Shown: positions 36,172 to 45,044, counted from the stretch's first letter. The stretch: 64,000 nt of DNA from Streptomyces himalayensis subsp. himalayensis (GCF_013778455.1 NZ_JACEHE010000005.1:248001-312000); one strand, 5' to 3'. Program-made: numbers and translations. The notes: generated by a model from the letters alone, not told the origin.

Positions 36172-37113
36172 GTGACTCAGCGAACGCGACGGCTCATGCT
36201 CCTCGACACCGCCTCCCTGTATTTCCGGGCCTACTTCGGGGTCCCGGACTCGGTGAAGGCCCCGGACGGCACTCCGGTGAACGCCGTGCGCGGCCTGCTC
36301 GACTTCATCGACCGCCTGGTCCGCGACCATCAGCCGGACGACCTGGTGGCCTGCATGGACGCGGACTGGCGCCCGCAGTGGCGGGTCGAGCTGATCCCCT
36401 CGTACAAGGCGCACCGCGTGGCGGAGGAGGTCGAGGTCGGTCCGGACGTGGAGGAGGTGCCGGACACGCTCTCGCCGCAGGTGCCGGTCATCGAGGCCGT
36501 CCTGGACGCGCTGGGCATCGCGCGCGTGGGCGTCGAGGGGTACGAGGCGGACGATGTGATCGGCACCTATGCCACGCACGCCCCGGGTCCCGTCGACATC
36601 GTGACCGGCGACCGCGACCTGTACCAGCTCGTCGACGACAAGCGCGGCGTGCGCGTGCTGTATCCGCTGAAGGGCGTCGGCACCCTGCAGGCCACCGACG
36701 AGTCATGGCTGCGCGAGAAGTACGGCGTGGACGGCCCGGGGTACGCGGATCTCGCGCTGCTGCGCGGCGACCCCAGCGACGGGCTGCCCGGCGTGGCCGG
36801 GATCGGCGAGAAGACGGCCGCGAAGCTGCTCGCTCAGTACGGCGATCTTGCCGGGATCATGGCCGCCGTCGACGACCCGGCGTCGGTGCTCACGCCGGCG
36901 CAGCGCAAGCGGCTCGACGAGGCACGGCCGTATCTCGCCGTCGCACCGACGGTCGTGCGGGTCGCCGCGGACGTCCCGCTGCCGGACGTGCGGCTCGCGC
37001 TGCCCCGCGCCCCCCGCGACGCGGCTGAGCTGGACATTCTCGCGGCGCGCTGGGGTCTCGGGGGTTCGCTGCAGCGCCTGCTCTCGACTCTGCGGGAGAG
37101 TCCTGTGGAGTGA
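36172..37113 (+). CDS. 5'-3' exonuclease (Pol I-like flap nuclease)
   Basis: A 313-residue stand-alone 5' nuclease like the N-terminal domain of DNA polymerase I. The start at GTG 36172 gives VTQRTRRLMLLDTASLYFRA. The metal-binding acidic motifs are MLLDTASLYFRAYFG, VACMDADWRPQWR, GYEADDVIGT and VTGDRDLYQLVDD; the H3TH DNA-binding loop is GVAGIGEKTAAKLLAQYG. The ATG eight codons in is the alternative start. Probable role in Okazaki primer removal or repair. It is divergent from the betaine transporter. Confidence 0.92.
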   Translation: MTQRTRRLMLLDTASLYFRAYFGVPDSVKAPDGTPVNAVRGLLDFIDRLVRDHQPDDLVACMDADWRPQWRVELIPSYKAHRVAEEVEVGPDVEEVPDTLSPQVPVIEAVLDALGIARVGVEGYEADDVIGTYATHAPGPVDIVTGDRDLYQLVDDKRGVRVLYPLKGVGTLQATDESWLREKYGVDGPGYADLALLRGDPSDGLPGVAGIGEKTAAKLLAQYGDLAGIMAAVDDPASVLTPAQRKRLDEARPYLAVAPTVVRVAADVPLPDVRLALPRAPRDAAELDILAARWGLGGSLQRLLSTLRESPVE

Positions 37114-37180
37114 GGTGGCAGCGAAGTAGGGGCGGTTTGTGAGGTACGACGTATAGGTAATGCGCGCGCCGAAGTATTAA

Positions 37181-37196
37181 CTTAGGCTTGCCTAAG
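37181..37196. promoter_or_regulatory. Iron box (DmdR/IdeR operator) for the siderophore reductase
   Basis: CTTAGGCTTGCCTAAG has perfect 7-base arms and matches the TTAGGTTAGGCTAACCTAA iron-box consensus. It is 22 bp upstream of the siderophore-interacting protein start, so expression should rise under iron limitation. Confidence 0.85.
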
Positions 37197-37217
37197 CACG
37201 TCACATGGGAGGCCGTC

Positions 37218-38063
37218 ATGGCACGTCCGGCACGTCGCGCTCCGAAGCCGCACTCCGCGCGGGTGGTCCGCACCGAGCGACTGACCCCACATATGCAGCG
37301 CGTGGTGTTCGGCGGCGAGGGGCTGGCCGGATTCATGGCGGACACCTGCACGGACCACTATGTGAAGCTGCTGTTCGGCGCCGAGGGCGTGACCTACCCG
37401 GAGCCCTTCGACATGGAGCGGATCCGCGCCGAGTTCCCCCGCGACCAGTGGCCGGTGACGCGTACGTACACGGTACGTGCGTGGGACCCGGAGCACCGCG
37501 AGCTGACGCTCGACTTCGTGATCCACGGCGACGAGGGGCTTGCCGGGCCCTGGGCGATGCGCGCACAGCCGGGCGAGCTCGTGCGCTTCCTCGGCCCCGG
37601 CGGCGCTTACGCCCCGGACCATGATGCCGACTGGCATCTGCTCGTCGGTGACGAGAGCGCACTGCCCGCGATCGCCGCCGCCCTCGAGAACCTGCCCGAG
37701 GGCGCCGACGTCCGCGCCTTCGTGGAGATCGCGGGCCCGGAGGAGGAGCAGAAGATCGACACCGATGTGGAGGTCGTCTGGCTGCACCGCGGGGACCGCC
37801 CCATCGGCGAGGCGCTGGTCGAGGCCGTACGGGAGCTGGAGTTCCCGCAGGGCCGGCTCCATGCCTTCGTGCACGGCGAGGCGGCCTTCGTGAAGGAACT
37901 GCGCCGTCTGCTGCGCGTCGAGCGCGGAATTCCGCGCGAGGACCTGTCGATCTCCGGCTACTGGCGACTCGGCCACAACGAGGACGGCTGGCAGGCGGCC
38001 AAGCGCGAGTGGAACGCCCGCATCGAGGCCGAACAGGAGACGGCCGGGGCGACCGCCTCCTGA
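37218..38063 (+). CDS. Siderophore-interacting protein (ferric-siderophore reductase)
   Basis: A 281-residue flavin reductase of the SIP family that releases iron from siderophores. The start is ATG 37218, with GGGAGG at 37207-37212; an earlier TTG lies inside the iron box. It has the FAD-binding domain with RTYTVRAWDPEHREL and the SIP C-terminal domain with DESALPAIAAALENLP and VEIAGPEEEQ, ending in the typical YWRLGHNEDGW. A perfect terminator hairpin follows. Confidence 0.94.
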   Translation: MARPARRAPKPHSARVVRTERLTPHMQRVVFGGEGLAGFMADTCTDHYVKLLFGAEGVTYPEPFDMERIRAEFPRDQWPVTRTYTVRAWDPEHRELTLDFVIHGDEGLAGPWAMRAQPGELVRFLGPGGAYAPDHDADWHLLVGDESALPAIAAALENLPEGADVRAFVEIAGPEEEQKIDTDVEVVWLHRGDRPIGEALVEAVRELEFPQGRLHAFVHGEAAFVKELRRLLRVERGIPREDLSISGYWRLGHNEDGWQAAKREWNARIEAEQETAGATAS

Positions 38064-38087
38064 GACCTTTCCCTGCACGAGTACGCA

Positions 38088-38118
38088 CCGGACGGGCTGG
38101 AGTTTCCAGCCCGTCCGG
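38088..38118 (+). terminator. Terminator after the siderophore reductase
   Basis: Perfect 14-base arms CCGGACGGGCTGGA and its complement close on a 3-base loop, 25 bases past the stop codon. Confidence 0.85.
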
Positions 38119-38189
38119 CGTTTGGGGGGCTGGGCTGCGCCAGGCAGAGGCCGATCGCCGCGCGCAACTGGTCCGGGTGGCGCATCACA

Positions 38190-38345
38190 TCCGAGCGTCG
38201 CAGCGCGGGCCGGTGACGCACGGTCTCCGGGTGGCTCAGCCCGGGCCGGTGACGCACGGTCTCCGGGTGGCACAGCCCGGGCGGGTGACGCACGTACCGT
38301 CTCCGAGTGACACAGCCCGGGCGGGTGACGCACGTACCGTCTCCG
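38190..38345. repeat. 36-40 bp tandem repeats
   Basis: Units of the type CAGCCCGGGCGGGTGACGCA followed by CGTACCGTCTCCGAGTG recur about four times; the first two are 36 bp and the later two 40 bp. Non-coding, frame rotates. Confidence 0.85.
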
Positions 38346-38346
38346 A

Positions 38347-38541
38347 GTGGCGCAGCCGTCCGCCGCAACCGTCTCCGGCCAACCCACGCCCGCCGCGCGG
38401 GCGAGCACCACCCATGCGGGCCGGGCGACCTGTCACGTCCGAGGGTGGCGCAGCCGTCCGCCGCACCATCTCCGGTGATGCACGCCTGCCGTCCGGGCGA
38501 GCACCCGCCCCTGGGCCAGGCGACCTGTCACGTCCGCGAGT
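38347..38541. repeat. 98-bp direct duplication
   Basis: Two units starting GTGGCGCAGCCGTCCGCCGC at 38347 and 38445 share the ends GGCGACCTGTCACGTCCG. They continue the array to their left and make 38180-38545 almost wholly repeat-derived. The rest of the 858-bp gap 38064-38921 has no gene, only the operator array. Confidence 0.85.
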
Positions 38542-38780
38542 GCCGCCCCCGCCCGCGTACGCACCCACAACGCACCCGCTTGACAACCCCGTGCCCGTCG
38601 ACGAGCTCGCAGCGGCGGGCCGGCGGGACCCGGGTGGGCCGCGATGCGCGCAGGACGTCGTGGCCAAGGCACGTCGCGAGGCCCGAGCTACCGCGACGCG
38701 GCGCCCGCCGCAAGAGCCGTGAGGAGTTCGGCCCCCAGCAGATACGGGTGCGTCACGCCCGCGAAACAGGCCGTCCCTAA

Positions 38781-38887
38781 TTTCTGTCACCCGACAGGAA
38801 CTCATGCAGTCCGACAGGAACGTCGCCGTACGGAAATGTCGCCCCGACTGTCGACGCCCCGACTGTCGCTCCGACAGGGACCGACAG
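38781..38887. promoter_or_regulatory. Operator array of the APC permease, shared with the TetR regulon
   Basis: TTTCTGTCACCCGACAGGAA (38781-38800) differs at three positions from the perfect 20-bp palindrome by the tetR gene at 50808-50827; the flanks AA and C are shared too. Half sites CCGACAG recur at 38811, 38871 and 38881, and CTGTCG-CTC-CGACAG at 38863-38877 is a second inverted repeat. The array ends about 35 bp before the permease start. Confidence 0.7.
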
Positions 38888-38921
38888 AACTCCCGCGCCG
38901 CCGCGAAAGCAGGTTGCCGCC

Positions 38922-40505
38922 ATGACAAGCCCCGCCCCTGCCGATCTCCGTCCCGATCCGCCGGTGCCCACGGACGCCGGCGACTCCTCGCTGACCGCGT
39001 TCGGCTACCGCCAGGAGCTGCACCGCAGCCTCGGCCGCTATGCCTCGTTCGCCGCCGGGTTCAGCTTCATCTCCGTGCTGACCACTGTCTTCCAGTTCTT
39101 CGCGTTCGGCTACGCCTTCGGCGGCCCGGTCTTCTTCTGGACCTGGCCGGCCGTCCTGCTCGGCCAGCTGATGGTGGCCGCATGCTTCGCCGAACTCGCT
39201 GCCCGCTACCCGATCTCGGGCGCGATCTACCAGTGGTCCTCACGCCTGTCCAACCTGACCTTCGGCTGGTTCGCCGGCTGGATCATGGTGATCGGGCAGA
39301 TCGTGGTGGTCGCGGCGGCGGCGCTCGCCCTGCAGATGGTGATGCCGGCGATCTGGTCCGGCTTCCAGCTGGTCGGCGGCGACCCGGCGCCCACCTCGCC
39401 CACCGGTGCGGCGAACGCGGCGGTGCTCGGCGTGATCCTGCTGATCCTCACCACGATCGTGAACATCGTCGACAACCGCGTGATGTCCGTGGTCAACCGG
39501 GTCGGTGTCACCGCGGAGATCATCGGCGCCGTCCTCATCATCGTGCTGCTCCTGACCCACTCCGAGCGTTCCCCGGGCATCACGTTCCACACGGGCGACG
39601 GCGCCCAGGGCGGCCTGTTGGGGGCGCTGCTCGTGGGCTCGTTCATGGCGGCGTACGTGATGATCGGTTTCGACAGCGCGGGCGAGATGAGCGAGGAGAC
39701 CCGCAATCCCCGGCGCACCGCGCCCCGCACCATCCTCACGGCGCTCGGTGCCGCGGGCCTGCTGGGCGGCCTGATCGTCCTCGGCGGTCTGCTCGCCGCG
39801 CCCAGCCTCACGGACGGACACCTGGCCGTCGACGGACTGAGCTACGTCCTCACCAGCAGCCTGGGCGACGGCGTCGGCCGGTTCCTGCTCGCCGACGTGG
39901 TGGTGGCCATCGCAGTGGCGGCCCTCGCGATCCAGACAGCGGCCTGCCGGATGCTCTTCTCGATGGCCCGCGACGGGCAGCTCCCCGGCTCGCGGCTGCT
40001 CGCCAAGGTGAATCCGCGCACCGGAATGCCGAGCGCGCCCGCCCTGGTCGTCGGCGCCCTCGCTGCTGCCCTTCTGCTGCTCAACTTCGCGTCGCCTGAG
40101 GCGTTCCTGGCGATCGGCACCACCTGCATCGTGATGCTCTACCTCGCGTACGCCATGGTCACCGGCCCGCTGCTCGTACGGCGGCTGCGCGGGCAGTTCC
40201 CCGGTACCGCGGCCGACGCGGTGGACGAGGCGGGCCGGCCGCTCTTCTCCCTGGGCCGCTGGGGCGTCCCGGTCAACGGACTCGCCCTGATCTACGGCCT
40301 GTTCATGACGGTCAACCTGGCGTGGCCGCGCGCGGATGTGTACGACCCGGCGGGCGGGCACTGGTACTTCCAGTGGTTCACGGTGTTGTTCCTGGGTGTG
40401 ACACTCGCGGCGGGAGCGGGCTATCGGCTCTACCGGAGCCGCGCCGCCGACAAGGCGACAGGCACCACCGAGCCCGGGCCGGCCGCCGCAACTGCGGGAG
40501 CGTAG
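38922..40505 (+). CDS. APC-superfamily amino acid/amine permease
   Basis: A 527-residue permease with about 12 membrane helices. The hydrophilic N-terminus (1-30) precedes FGYRQELHRSLGRYASFAAGFSFISV, the standard APC start; SGAIYQWSSRLSN matches TM2-3 substrate-site conservation. It resembles permeases found beside urea/guanidine carboxylase genes. It is the last gene before an accessory segment, and its upstream region carries the operator of the TetR protein at 50065, so the likely substrate is a nitrogen compound used by that operon. A weak hairpin (40510-40539) follows. Confidence 0.88.
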   Translation: MTSPAPADLRPDPPVPTDAGDSSLTAFGYRQELHRSLGRYASFAAGFSFISVLTTVFQFFAFGYAFGGPVFFWTWPAVLLGQLMVAACFAELAARYPISGAIYQWSSRLSNLTFGWFAGWIMVIGQIVVVAAAALALQMVMPAIWSGFQLVGGDPAPTSPTGAANAAVLGVILLILTTIVNIVDNRVMSVVNRVGVTAEIIGAVLIIVLLLTHSERSPGITFHTGDGAQGGLLGALLVGSFMAAYVMIGFDSAGEMSEETRNPRRTAPRTILTALGAAGLLGGLIVLGGLLAAPSLTDGHLAVDGLSYVLTSSLGDGVGRFLLADVVVAIAVAALAIQTAACRMLFSMARDGQLPGSRLLAKVNPRTGMPSAPALVVGALAAALLLLNFASPEAFLAIGTTCIVMLYLAYAMVTGPLLVRRLRGQFPGTAADAVDEAGRPLFSLGRWGVPVNGLALIYGLFMTVNLAWPRADVYDPAGGHWYFQWFTVLFLGVTLAAGAGYRLYRSRAADKATGTTEPGPAAATAGA

Positions 40506-40639
40506 CGAAGGCTCGGCGGCCTGGACAGTCGTCCGAGCCTAGAGCGTCGAGACGGTACGGGGATCAGGGTCGCCCCCGGACGCGCGCGTGCAGATGCATG
40601 TCGTGCCAGCCGTCGACGTGCAGCTCGGCGTGGCGCCTG

Positions 40640-40994
40640 GTGCCTGGTGCCTTCCAAATCGTGGGCGATCCTGGTCGCGGTGGTCAGCGAAGTGCACCGG
40701 TTCGCCGACGCCGACCGGCTGTGCTCCTGGGCGGGGCTCACCCCGCGGCCACGAGTCCGACACCGTCGTCCGTCGCGGTCACGTCACCAAACAGGGCAGC
40801 AAGCTGGTGCGCTGGGCCGTGGTGGAGGTGATCCAGCGCAAGACCACCCCCAAGATCACCGAGGACCGGGTACGGATCGATGCCTGGCGCGGCCGGAACA
40901 TCGCCAAGATCGCCGCGGCACGCAAGCTGCTCACGCTGGTCTACTACGGCTGCGCGACGGAGAGATCCGCGCCCTGGCCCGGCAGGCCGCGTGA
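40640..40994 (+). pseudogene. IS110-family transposase remnant
   Basis: Only the C-terminal Transposase_20 part remains: SEVHRFADADRLCSWAGLTP in one frame, then RRGHVTKQGSKLVRWAVVE and RNIAKIAAARKLLTLVYYG in another, then RLRDGEIRALARQAA back in the first. Two compensating frameshifts and the missing DEDD N-terminal half show it is dead. The gap 40506-41154 otherwise holds nothing. Confidence 0.8.
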
Positions 40995-41154
40995 GCACCC
41001 CGGACGCGGCAGGCGCGCGGTCAGGCAACTGACTACACGCGGGCTACACCCTTTCTGGGTGACTTGCCGCTCTTCAGGCGATATGCGATACGTGGAGAGG
41101 AGCCTTTCAACGCTCGCTGGACCCCTGCTGGCCCATCCTGGAAGAGGGAGTGCC

Positions 41155-43083
41155 ATGACAGGAGCGCACGAGGCCGCCGGGCGCATGATCGCCGGGCGCT
41201 ACCAGCTCCTGCGTCGGCTCGGCACTGGCGGCATGGGACGGGTGTGGCTGGCCTATGACCAGGGGCTGGCGTGCGAGGTCGCGCTCAAGGAGATCGTCCT
41301 GCCACCGGACGTCCCAGAACAAGAAGTGAGCGCCCGGATCGCGCGGGCCCGCGGCGAAGCGCAGCACGCCGCCCGGCTGCGCATCCACCCCCATGTCGTC
41401 ACCGTGTACGACATCGTGGAGGCCGACGGTCTGCCGTGGATCGTCATGGAGTTCGTCCCCGGCGCCATGGACCTGGAGGCGGTGGTGCGCGAGTGGGGGC
41501 CACTGCCGCCCGCCGACGTCGCCCGGATCGGGATTGCGGTACTCGACGCCCTGCTGGAGGGCCACCGGCTCGGCGTCCTGCACCGGGACGTCAAACCGGC
41601 CAACGTCCTGCTGACCCACCACGGCCCGCAGCCCTCCTGCCCTACGGAGGGCGACCGGGTGCTGCTGGCCGACTACGGCATCTCGCTGGAGCCAAGCTCC
41701 GGAGAGACCCGCCTGACCGCCACCTTGGAGATACTCGGGACCCCGCGCTTCATGGCCCCGGAACGGGCCCGCAGCGAGGCGCCCACCCCGGCCTCCGACC
41801 TGTTCTCACTCGGCGCCACCCTGTACTTCGCGCTCGAGGGGATCGGCCCCTTCGACCGCGACTCCGCCATCGCCACGCTGAGCGCCCTGCTGTTCGGGTC
41901 TCCCACCCCGCCGCGCCGGGCAGCGGAGCTGGCTCCGGTCCTCCTCGGGCTGCTGGCCAAGGACCCCGCGCAGCGGATGGACGGCGACGAGGCCGCCCAG
42001 CGGCTCACCCCCATCGCCGCCCAGCCCCACCCTCCCCCTTCGCAGCAACCGGCTCTCCCACCGGGGTTGCCGCCGCGCGAGCGGCCCCCCTCCTCGAAGC
42101 CGCCGCGCCCTCAGGAATCGGCCCCGACGACCGAGCCCACGCCGCCGGCCGAGCCGGAGAATCCGACCGGCCCGCCCCCGGGACCGCTGCCGCGCAAAGG
42201 TGACAAGGCCCGGGTGCGGCCCCGCCCGCCGCGGCCCGGAAACCGACGAGCCAGGCTCATTGCGGTGGTGGTGGCGGTGGCGCTGGCCGCGGCGGGCGTC
42301 GGCATCTACCTGGCACAGCCTGGACCCGCACCGACACCCGTGTCCTCGATCCGGGTTGGCGGCTCCCCGGAGGGGGTGGCGGTGTCCCCAAATGAGGACC
42401 GGGCCTACGTGGCCAACGAGAGCTCGGGTTCGGTGTCGGTGATCAACACCGCGACGAACAAGGTGGACAGCACCATCCCCGTCGGCCGCTCCCCGAAGGG
42501 GGTAGCGGTGTCCCCGAATGGGGACCGGGTCTACGTGACCAATAGGAGGTCGGGTTCGGTGTCGGTGATCAACACCGCGACGAACAAGGTGGACAGCACC
42601 ATCCCCGTCGGCCGCGGCCCGCAGGGGGTAGACGTGTCCCCGATTGAGGACCGGGTCTACGTGGCCAACTTCGGCTCGGGTTCGGTGTCGGTGATCAACA
42701 CCGCGACGAACAAGGTGGACAGCACCATCCCCGTCGGCCGCGGCCCGGCAGGGGTGGCGGTGTCACCGATTGGGGACCGGGTCTACGTGGCCAACGGGAG
42801 CTCGGGGTCGATGTCGGTAATCGACACCGCGACGAACCGCAAGATGGGCAACCCCATCCCCGTCGGCCGCGGCCTGCAGGGGGTGGCGGTGTCCCGTGAG
42901 GACCGGGTCTACGTGACCAACGGGAGCTCGGGGTCGATGTCGGTGATCAACACCGCGACGAACAAGGTGGACAGCACCATCCCCGTCGGCCGCGGCCCGC
43001 AGGGGGTAGACGTGTCCCCGAATGGGGACCGGGTCTACGTGGCCAATAGAAGCTCGGGTTCGGTGTCGGTGATCACATTCTAG
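41155..43083 (+). CDS. Ser/Thr protein kinase fused to an extracytoplasmic YVTN beta-propeller
   Basis: A 642-residue receptor-type kinase starting at ATG 41155 (GAAGAGGGAG upstream). Residues about 15-275 are a Hanks kinase: GTGGMGRVWLAYD, Lys in EVALKEIV, HRDVKPANVLL, DYG (ADYGISLE) in place of DFG, and APE-like MAPER. A Pro-rich linker, one membrane helix (about 370-392, IAVVVAVALAAAGVGIYLA) and six 42-residue YVTN repeats (DRVYVANxSSGSVSVINTATN type) follow. The repeats are nearly identical at DNA level and the last breaks off at VSVITF, so the propeller may be short or recently expanded. It probably senses an external ligand. Confidence 0.87.
   Translation: MTGAHEAAGRMIAGRYQLLRRLGTGGMGRVWLAYDQGLACEVALKEIVLPPDVPEQEVSARIARARGEAQHAARLRIHPHVVTVYDIVEADGLPWIVMEFVPGAMDLEAVVREWGPLPPADVARIGIAVLDALLEGHRLGVLHRDVKPANVLLTHHGPQPSCPTEGDRVLLADYGISLEPSSGETRLTATLEILGTPRFMAPERARSEAPTPASDLFSLGATLYFALEGIGPFDRDSAIATLSALLFGSPTPPRRAAELAPVLLGLLAKDPAQRMDGDEAAQRLTPIAAQPHPPPSQQPALPPGLPPRERPPSSKPPRPQESAPTTEPTPPAEPENPTGPPPGPLPRKGDKARVRPRPPRPGNRRARLIAVVVAVALAAAGVGIYLAQPGPAPTPVSSIRVGGSPEGVAVSPNEDRAYVANESSGSVSVINTATNKVDSTIPVGRSPKGVAVSPNGDRVYVTNRRSGSVSVINTATNKVDSTIPVGRGPQGVDVSPIEDRVYVANFGSGSVSVINTATNKVDSTIPVGRGPAGVAVSPIGDRVYVANGSSGSMSVIDTATNRKMGNPIPVGRGLQGVAVSREDRVYVTNGSSGSMSVINTATNKVDSTIPVGRGPQGVDVSPNGDRVYVANRSSGSVSVITF
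42361..43080. repeat. 126-bp in-frame propeller repeats
   Basis: Units encoding 42 residues, bounded by GGTGTCGGTGATCAACACCG, recur about six times with very few substitutions. One unit lacks codons (SREDR for SPNGDR) and one carries a two-residue change. The low divergence suggests recent duplication or gene conversion. Confidence 0.85.
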
Positions 43084-43128
43084 AGGACGTCTGAAAGTCA
43101 GGACTGCACCCGGCCGATTCGGCGGACC

Positions 43129-43182
43129 AGCAGCATGGCCACCCGCCCGGAAAGGAGCAGCATGGCCACCCGCCCGGAAAGG
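43129..43182. repeat. Perfect 27-bp tandem duplication
   Basis: AGCAGCATGGCCACCCGCCC plus GGAAAGG occurs twice, head to tail, with no mismatch, about 50 bp after the kinase gene. The gap 43084-43560 has no gene I can support; its minus strand holds broken fragments of unknown origin. Confidence 0.9.
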
Positions 43183-43484
43183 AAAGGTCTCCCCGGAAGC
43201 GCCACTGATCCGCGCAGGCGCTGGCGTGATCTTTGTCCGGTGACCTGCTCAGCGGCGGTCCCACGCGGCGTCTTGCCGGGCACAGGCCAGGACGGTGATG
43301 GCCTGGGCCAGTTCGCTGTCCGCGGGCAGGGGCCGGTGTCAGGCGATGCCGGTCCGCAAGAGGTGCGCAAGGACCTTGGCGCCACAGCCGTAGCCTCGCA
43401 GCCAACAGGACCCTCGACAAGTCCTGTTGTTGCAGGTCAGGAGCGTTTCTTGGGTTCGCGATCAAGCGTTGGGCGGCACACTTC

Positions 43485-43548
43485 GTGAAAGCGTGAGGCC
43501 ACTGGTCGGCGACAACACCAGGTGTGGTGAAAACGCGAGGTCAGTGGT
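43485..43548. repeat. Imperfect 22-bp direct repeat, 42 bp apart
   Basis: GTGAAAGCGTGAGGCCACTG (43485) and GTGAAAACGCGAGGTCAGTG (43527) match at 18 of 22 positions counting the trailing GT. They could be part of a mobile-element end or a regulatory site; neither can be shown. Confidence 0.45.
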
Positions 43549-43560
43549 GGTTGCTTCACT

Positions 43561-43785
43561 TTATGGCGGGGTGCAGCCCGGCGGGTCCCAGATGAGCATG
43601 CCGTTCTCGTCGTAGTGGTAATCCGTGCAGGTCTCAAGTGGTGCCGCGCTCGACGATTCCGCCGTGGCCTTCGTTGTCCGAGGCGCCGCCTCGGCGCTCG
43701 CCACGCCCACCGTTCCGGCGAGCAGCGCAGCAGCGCAAGACGCGCCGACGAGGTGTCGGATGCGCCTCCGGGCGCTTGTCGCCAT
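43561..43785 (-). CDS. Small secreted protein
   Basis: A 74-residue protein with a clear Sec signal: basic MATSARRRIRH, hydrophobic LVGASCAAALLAGTVGVA and an AEAA cleavage region near residue 32. The mature part is about 40 residues with two cysteines (LETCTDYHYD and PPGCTPP) that could form one disulphide. GGGAG precedes the ATG. No family recognised. It sits in an accessory segment with the IS110 remnant and the kinase-propeller, facing away from them. Confidence 0.65.
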   Translation of the reverse strand: MATSARRRIRHLVGASCAAALLAGTVGVASAEAAPRTTKATAESSSAAPLETCTDYHYDENGMLIWDPPGCTPP

Positions 43786-43890
43786 GATGATCTCCCTTTG
43801 GGCGGAGGGGCTACCTACTCACCAGCGTGGGAGCTCGGCAACGATGGCGTCAACGACAATTTGGACTTTATAGAACATCTGTTACTTTCC

Positions 43891-43966
43891 ATGGGCCTTC
43901 CCCCTCGCCCCGGAGGTCCCTCCCAGGCCCGTAAGGCACTGAGGGAAGAAACGCCCGCCCATGACG
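43891..43966. repeat. Dispersed inverted repeat, type 1, copy D
   Basis: Core CCCAGGCCCGTAAGGCACTG at 43922-43941 (one mismatch to copies A and B), with flanking CCATGGGC and GCCCATG-like arms. It marks the right edge of the accessory segment, just before the pseudouridine synthase gene. Confidence 0.75.
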
Positions 43967-44026
43967 GGAACGCCCCGGGACCCGCCGCCCCAAAGCGCCA
44001 GCCCGCGGCGGTTACGCTCGATCCTG

Positions 44027-45007
44027 ATGAGACGCAGGCCCCGCATTCCCCCCGCCCCTCTGCCACAGCGCGACGGTATCGATCCCGTTCGGGTCCGGTT
44101 GCCCATGGACGGGGCCTGGAGCACCGTGCGGGATCACCTCGTCGAGCGGCTGGCGGCCGGGCCCGGCGTGATCGACGGGATGCTGCACGACGGGCTGATC
44201 GTGGGGGCGGACGGACGGGCCGTGGCGCACGACGCGCCATACGTGCCGGGGTTGTTCGTCTGGTTCCACCGGGAACTCGCGGCCGAGGTGCCCGTGCCCT
44301 TCGCCGTCGCCGTGCTGTACCGCGACGACCACATCGTCGTCGCCGACAAACCGCACTTTCTCGCCACCACCCCGCGCGGCAGCCATGTCGCCCAGACGGC
44401 GCTCGGGCGCCTCCGGCGCGATCTGGGCATCCCCACGCTCACCGCGGCCCACCGTCTGGACCGTCTGACGGCCGGCGTCGTGCTGTTCACGGTGCAGCCG
44501 CAGGAGCGCGGCGCGTACCAGACGCTGTTCCGCGACAAGCGCGTGCACAAGGAGTACGAGGCCGTGGCCGCGTACGATCCGGGCCTCGCACTGCCCCGTA
44601 CCGTCCGCAGCCGTATCGAGAAGGAACGCGGGGTCATCGCCGCCCGCGAGGTGCCGGGTGAGCCGAACGCCGAGAGCCTGATCGAGCTCGTGACGCACCG
44701 GGACGGCCGCGCGCGGTACCGGCTGCTGCCGAGGACCGGGCGCACCCATCAGCTACGGGTGCACATGAACGCGCTCGGGGTACCGATCCTCGGGGATCCC
44801 GTCTATCCCGTGGTGGCCGACCCGGTGCCGGACGGTGACTTCCGGCAGCCGCTGCAACTCCTCGCCCGGGTGCTCGAGTTCACAGATCCGGTGACCGGGC
44901 GGTCGCACCGGTTCGTCAGCGAGCGTGTGCTGGCTGCCTGGTCGGACCCCGGCGACTGGAATGGCCGACCGGCCCTGCCTGGCGAGGACAACGGCCGGTC
45001 CTCCTGA
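44027..45007 (+). CDS. RluA-family pseudouridine synthase
   Basis: A 326-residue enzyme that isomerises uridine in rRNA or tRNA. The catalytic Asp is in AAHRLDRLTAGV; VLYRDDHIVVADKPHFLATTP and GRTHQLRVHMNALGVPILGDP are standard RluA motifs. There is no S4 domain. The ATG at 44027 lies 9 bases after TACGCT with no ribosome site, so the message may be leaderless. Upstream in-frame codons overlap the repeat and are not conserved. Confidence 0.92.
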   Translation: MRRRPRIPPAPLPQRDGIDPVRVRLPMDGAWSTVRDHLVERLAAGPGVIDGMLHDGLIVGADGRAVAHDAPYVPGLFVWFHRELAAEVPVPFAVAVLYRDDHIVVADKPHFLATTPRGSHVAQTALGRLRRDLGIPTLTAAHRLDRLTAGVVLFTVQPQERGAYQTLFRDKRVHKEYEAVAAYDPGLALPRTVRSRIEKERGVIAAREVPGEPNAESLIELVTHRDGRARYRLLPRTGRTHQLRVHMNALGVPILGDPVYPVVADPVPDGDFRQPLQLLARVLEFTDPVTGRSHRFVSERVLAAWSDPGDWNGRPALPGEDNGRSS

Positions 45008-45044
45008 CCTGCGATGGGCGCGGCCGACCGACCGCGGCCGACGT

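Noticed and set aside
40588..41154. Extending the Ser/Thr kinase upstream into the transposase remnant
   Set aside because: The frame is open only by chance; the kinase domain begins at 41155 behind a good ribosome site and the upstream part belongs to IS110.
43084..43560. Transposase on the minus strand downstream of the kinase
   Set aside because: Fragments in different frames look gene-like, but I could not match any domain, so no feature is claimed.
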